A DNA stretch of 51,476 nucleotides from an uncultured marine group I thaumarchaeote (GTDB lineage: Archaea; Thermoproteota; Nitrososphaeria; Nitrososphaerales; Nitrosopumilaceae): contig CACDFH010000006.1 of assembly GCA_902552015.1 (NCBI GenBank), positions 1-51,476 on the forward strand, read 5' to 3'. The position numbers and the translations under genes are program-made. Within the stretch, counting starts at the first letter, position 1; each line of letters starts with the position of its first letter. Positions 51,114 to 51,476 of the stretch are shown here, piece by piece. The notes beneath the pieces were generated by a model that saw only the letters and a program-made list of their open reading frames with translations, did no database searches and was not told the DNA's origin.

Positions 51114-51476
51114 ATGAAGATCTATTTTTTGGCAATCCCGATAATAATCGGGATTATTATCGGCGTAGGGTTGACGAGTAATTTTGAAAAATCATCAGAT
51201 GATTCATCGATTTTGAATAAAGAAAATCTAATACAAGGATCTACAATGTTGGGCAATCCAAATGCCAAAATCACAATAGTAGAATTTGGGGATTACCAAT
51301 GTACTTTTTGTTACAAGTTCCATGATGAAACAATGAAGAAAATTACTCAAGAATATATCAAAACCTCAAACGTGAATTTCATCTACAAGGATTTTCCACT
51401 AAATGGTGAACAATCCATATTGGCTTCAGAGGCATCATATTGTGCACAAAAACAAAACAAGTTTTGGGAATACCAC
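51114..51476 (+). CDS. DsbA-like thiol oxidoreductase (partial, 3' end cut)
   Basis: The first 121 codons of a DsbA/thioredoxin-4 family protein; the rest lies beyond the window. It starts MKIYFLAIPIIIGIIIGVGL, a membrane anchor or signal, then MLGNPNAKITIVEFGDYQCT and the redox motif CTFC, followed by YKDFPLNGEQSILASEASYC. It is a relative of the DsbA-like protein at 16193 but lacks its long cytoplasmic head. The ATG is preferred because of the TATA-like box. Confidence 0.85.
   Translation, partial: MKIYFLAIPIIIGIIIGVGLTSNFEKSSDDSSILNKENLIQGSTMLGNPNAKITIVEFGDYQCTFCYKFHDETMKKITQEYIKTSNVNFIYKDFPLNGEQSILASEASYCAQKQNKFWEYH
51138..51163 (+). repeat. Perfect inverted repeat in the start of the DsbA-like gene
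   Basis: Arms CCGATAATAATC (51138-51149) and GATTATTATCGG (51152-51163) are perfectly complementary with a two-base spacer. A competing nine-base hairpin with a four-base loop lies in 51134-51156. It sits 25-50 bases into the coding sequence, over the membrane segment PIIIGIIIG, so the mRNA could fold near its start. Confidence 0.8.

Noticed and set aside
51138-51163. Inverted repeat as a transposon end or attachment site
   Set aside because: It lies inside a coding sequence with no transposase, integrase or target duplication.

Overview
The window is a chromosomal segment of an AT-rich archaeon, almost certainly an ammonia-oxidising thaumarchaeon (Nitrososphaerota, Nitrosopumilus-like). The evidence is an archaeal-order S10 ribosomal cluster with Rnp1/Rpp29 between uL29 and uS17, a proteasome alpha subunit, an ESCRT-III/CdvB-like cell-division protein, PurP, an archaeal-type AspRS next to gatCAB, and the PNWVKNTAGWW-type domain that recurs in secreted proteins of marine thaumarchaea. 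The lineage call is inference from gene content; no 16S gene is present.

Layout. 1-4830 (minus): S10-type operon uL3-uL4-uL23-uS19-uL22-uS3-uL29-Rnp1-uS17-uL14, the last gene cut by the window edge; uL2 is missing from its usual place between uL23 and uS19. 4.9-9.9 kb: SPOUT RNA methyltransferase, proteasome alpha, an ESCRT-III-like protein, a TlpA/DipZ-like thioredoxin with CcdA, and three membrane microproteins of 34-39 residues. 9.9-14.2 kb: a divergent biotin locus, bioBF (minus) and bioAD (plus), with a perfect palindrome between them. 14.1-22.7 kb: HMG-CoA synthase, a DsbA-like protein, type II GAPDH, a CNNM/CorC-like protein, threonine synthase, small unknown proteins and Holliday junction resolvase. 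22.7-26.9 kb (minus): DUF35 protein, thiolase, flavin oxidoreductase and sugar nucleotidyltransferase in tight overlap, then DedA, a zinc microprotein and a membrane protein. 27-30 kb: divergent purK/purE and threonine deaminase with an unexplained inverted-repeat element upstream. 30-38 kb: lineage-specific small proteins, a class III adenylate cyclase, two stand-alone Lrp/AsnC effector domains, a lysine-repeat protein, tRNA-Phe, a cobalamin adenosyltransferase and an HD nucleotidase. 38-43.6 kb: archaeal ornithine cyclodeaminase-like enzyme with hisI, and the gatB-gatA-gatC operon. 43.6-46.5 kb: a 948-residue secreted pentapeptide-repeat protein with internal DNA repeats. 46.5-51.5 kb: aspS, purP, DoxX, GNAT, a tandem pair of winged-helix regulators, CbtB, and a DsbA-like gene running off the end.

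Genes that work together: GatCAB plus AspRS fit tRNA-dependent Asn formation; PurK, PurE and PurP are three purine steps; thiolase, DUF35 and HMG-CoA synthase are the first mevalonate steps; four extracytoplasmic thiol-redox proteins (TlpA/DipZ-like, CcdA, two DsbA-like) suggest active disulfide or metal-centre maturation outside the membrane. Many genes start with TTG, often with a TATA-like box about 25-30 bases upstream, consistent with leaderless transcripts. Once the microproteins are added, no gene-free stretch exceeds about 200 bases. I saw no CRISPR array, insertion sequence, integrase or rRNA gene.
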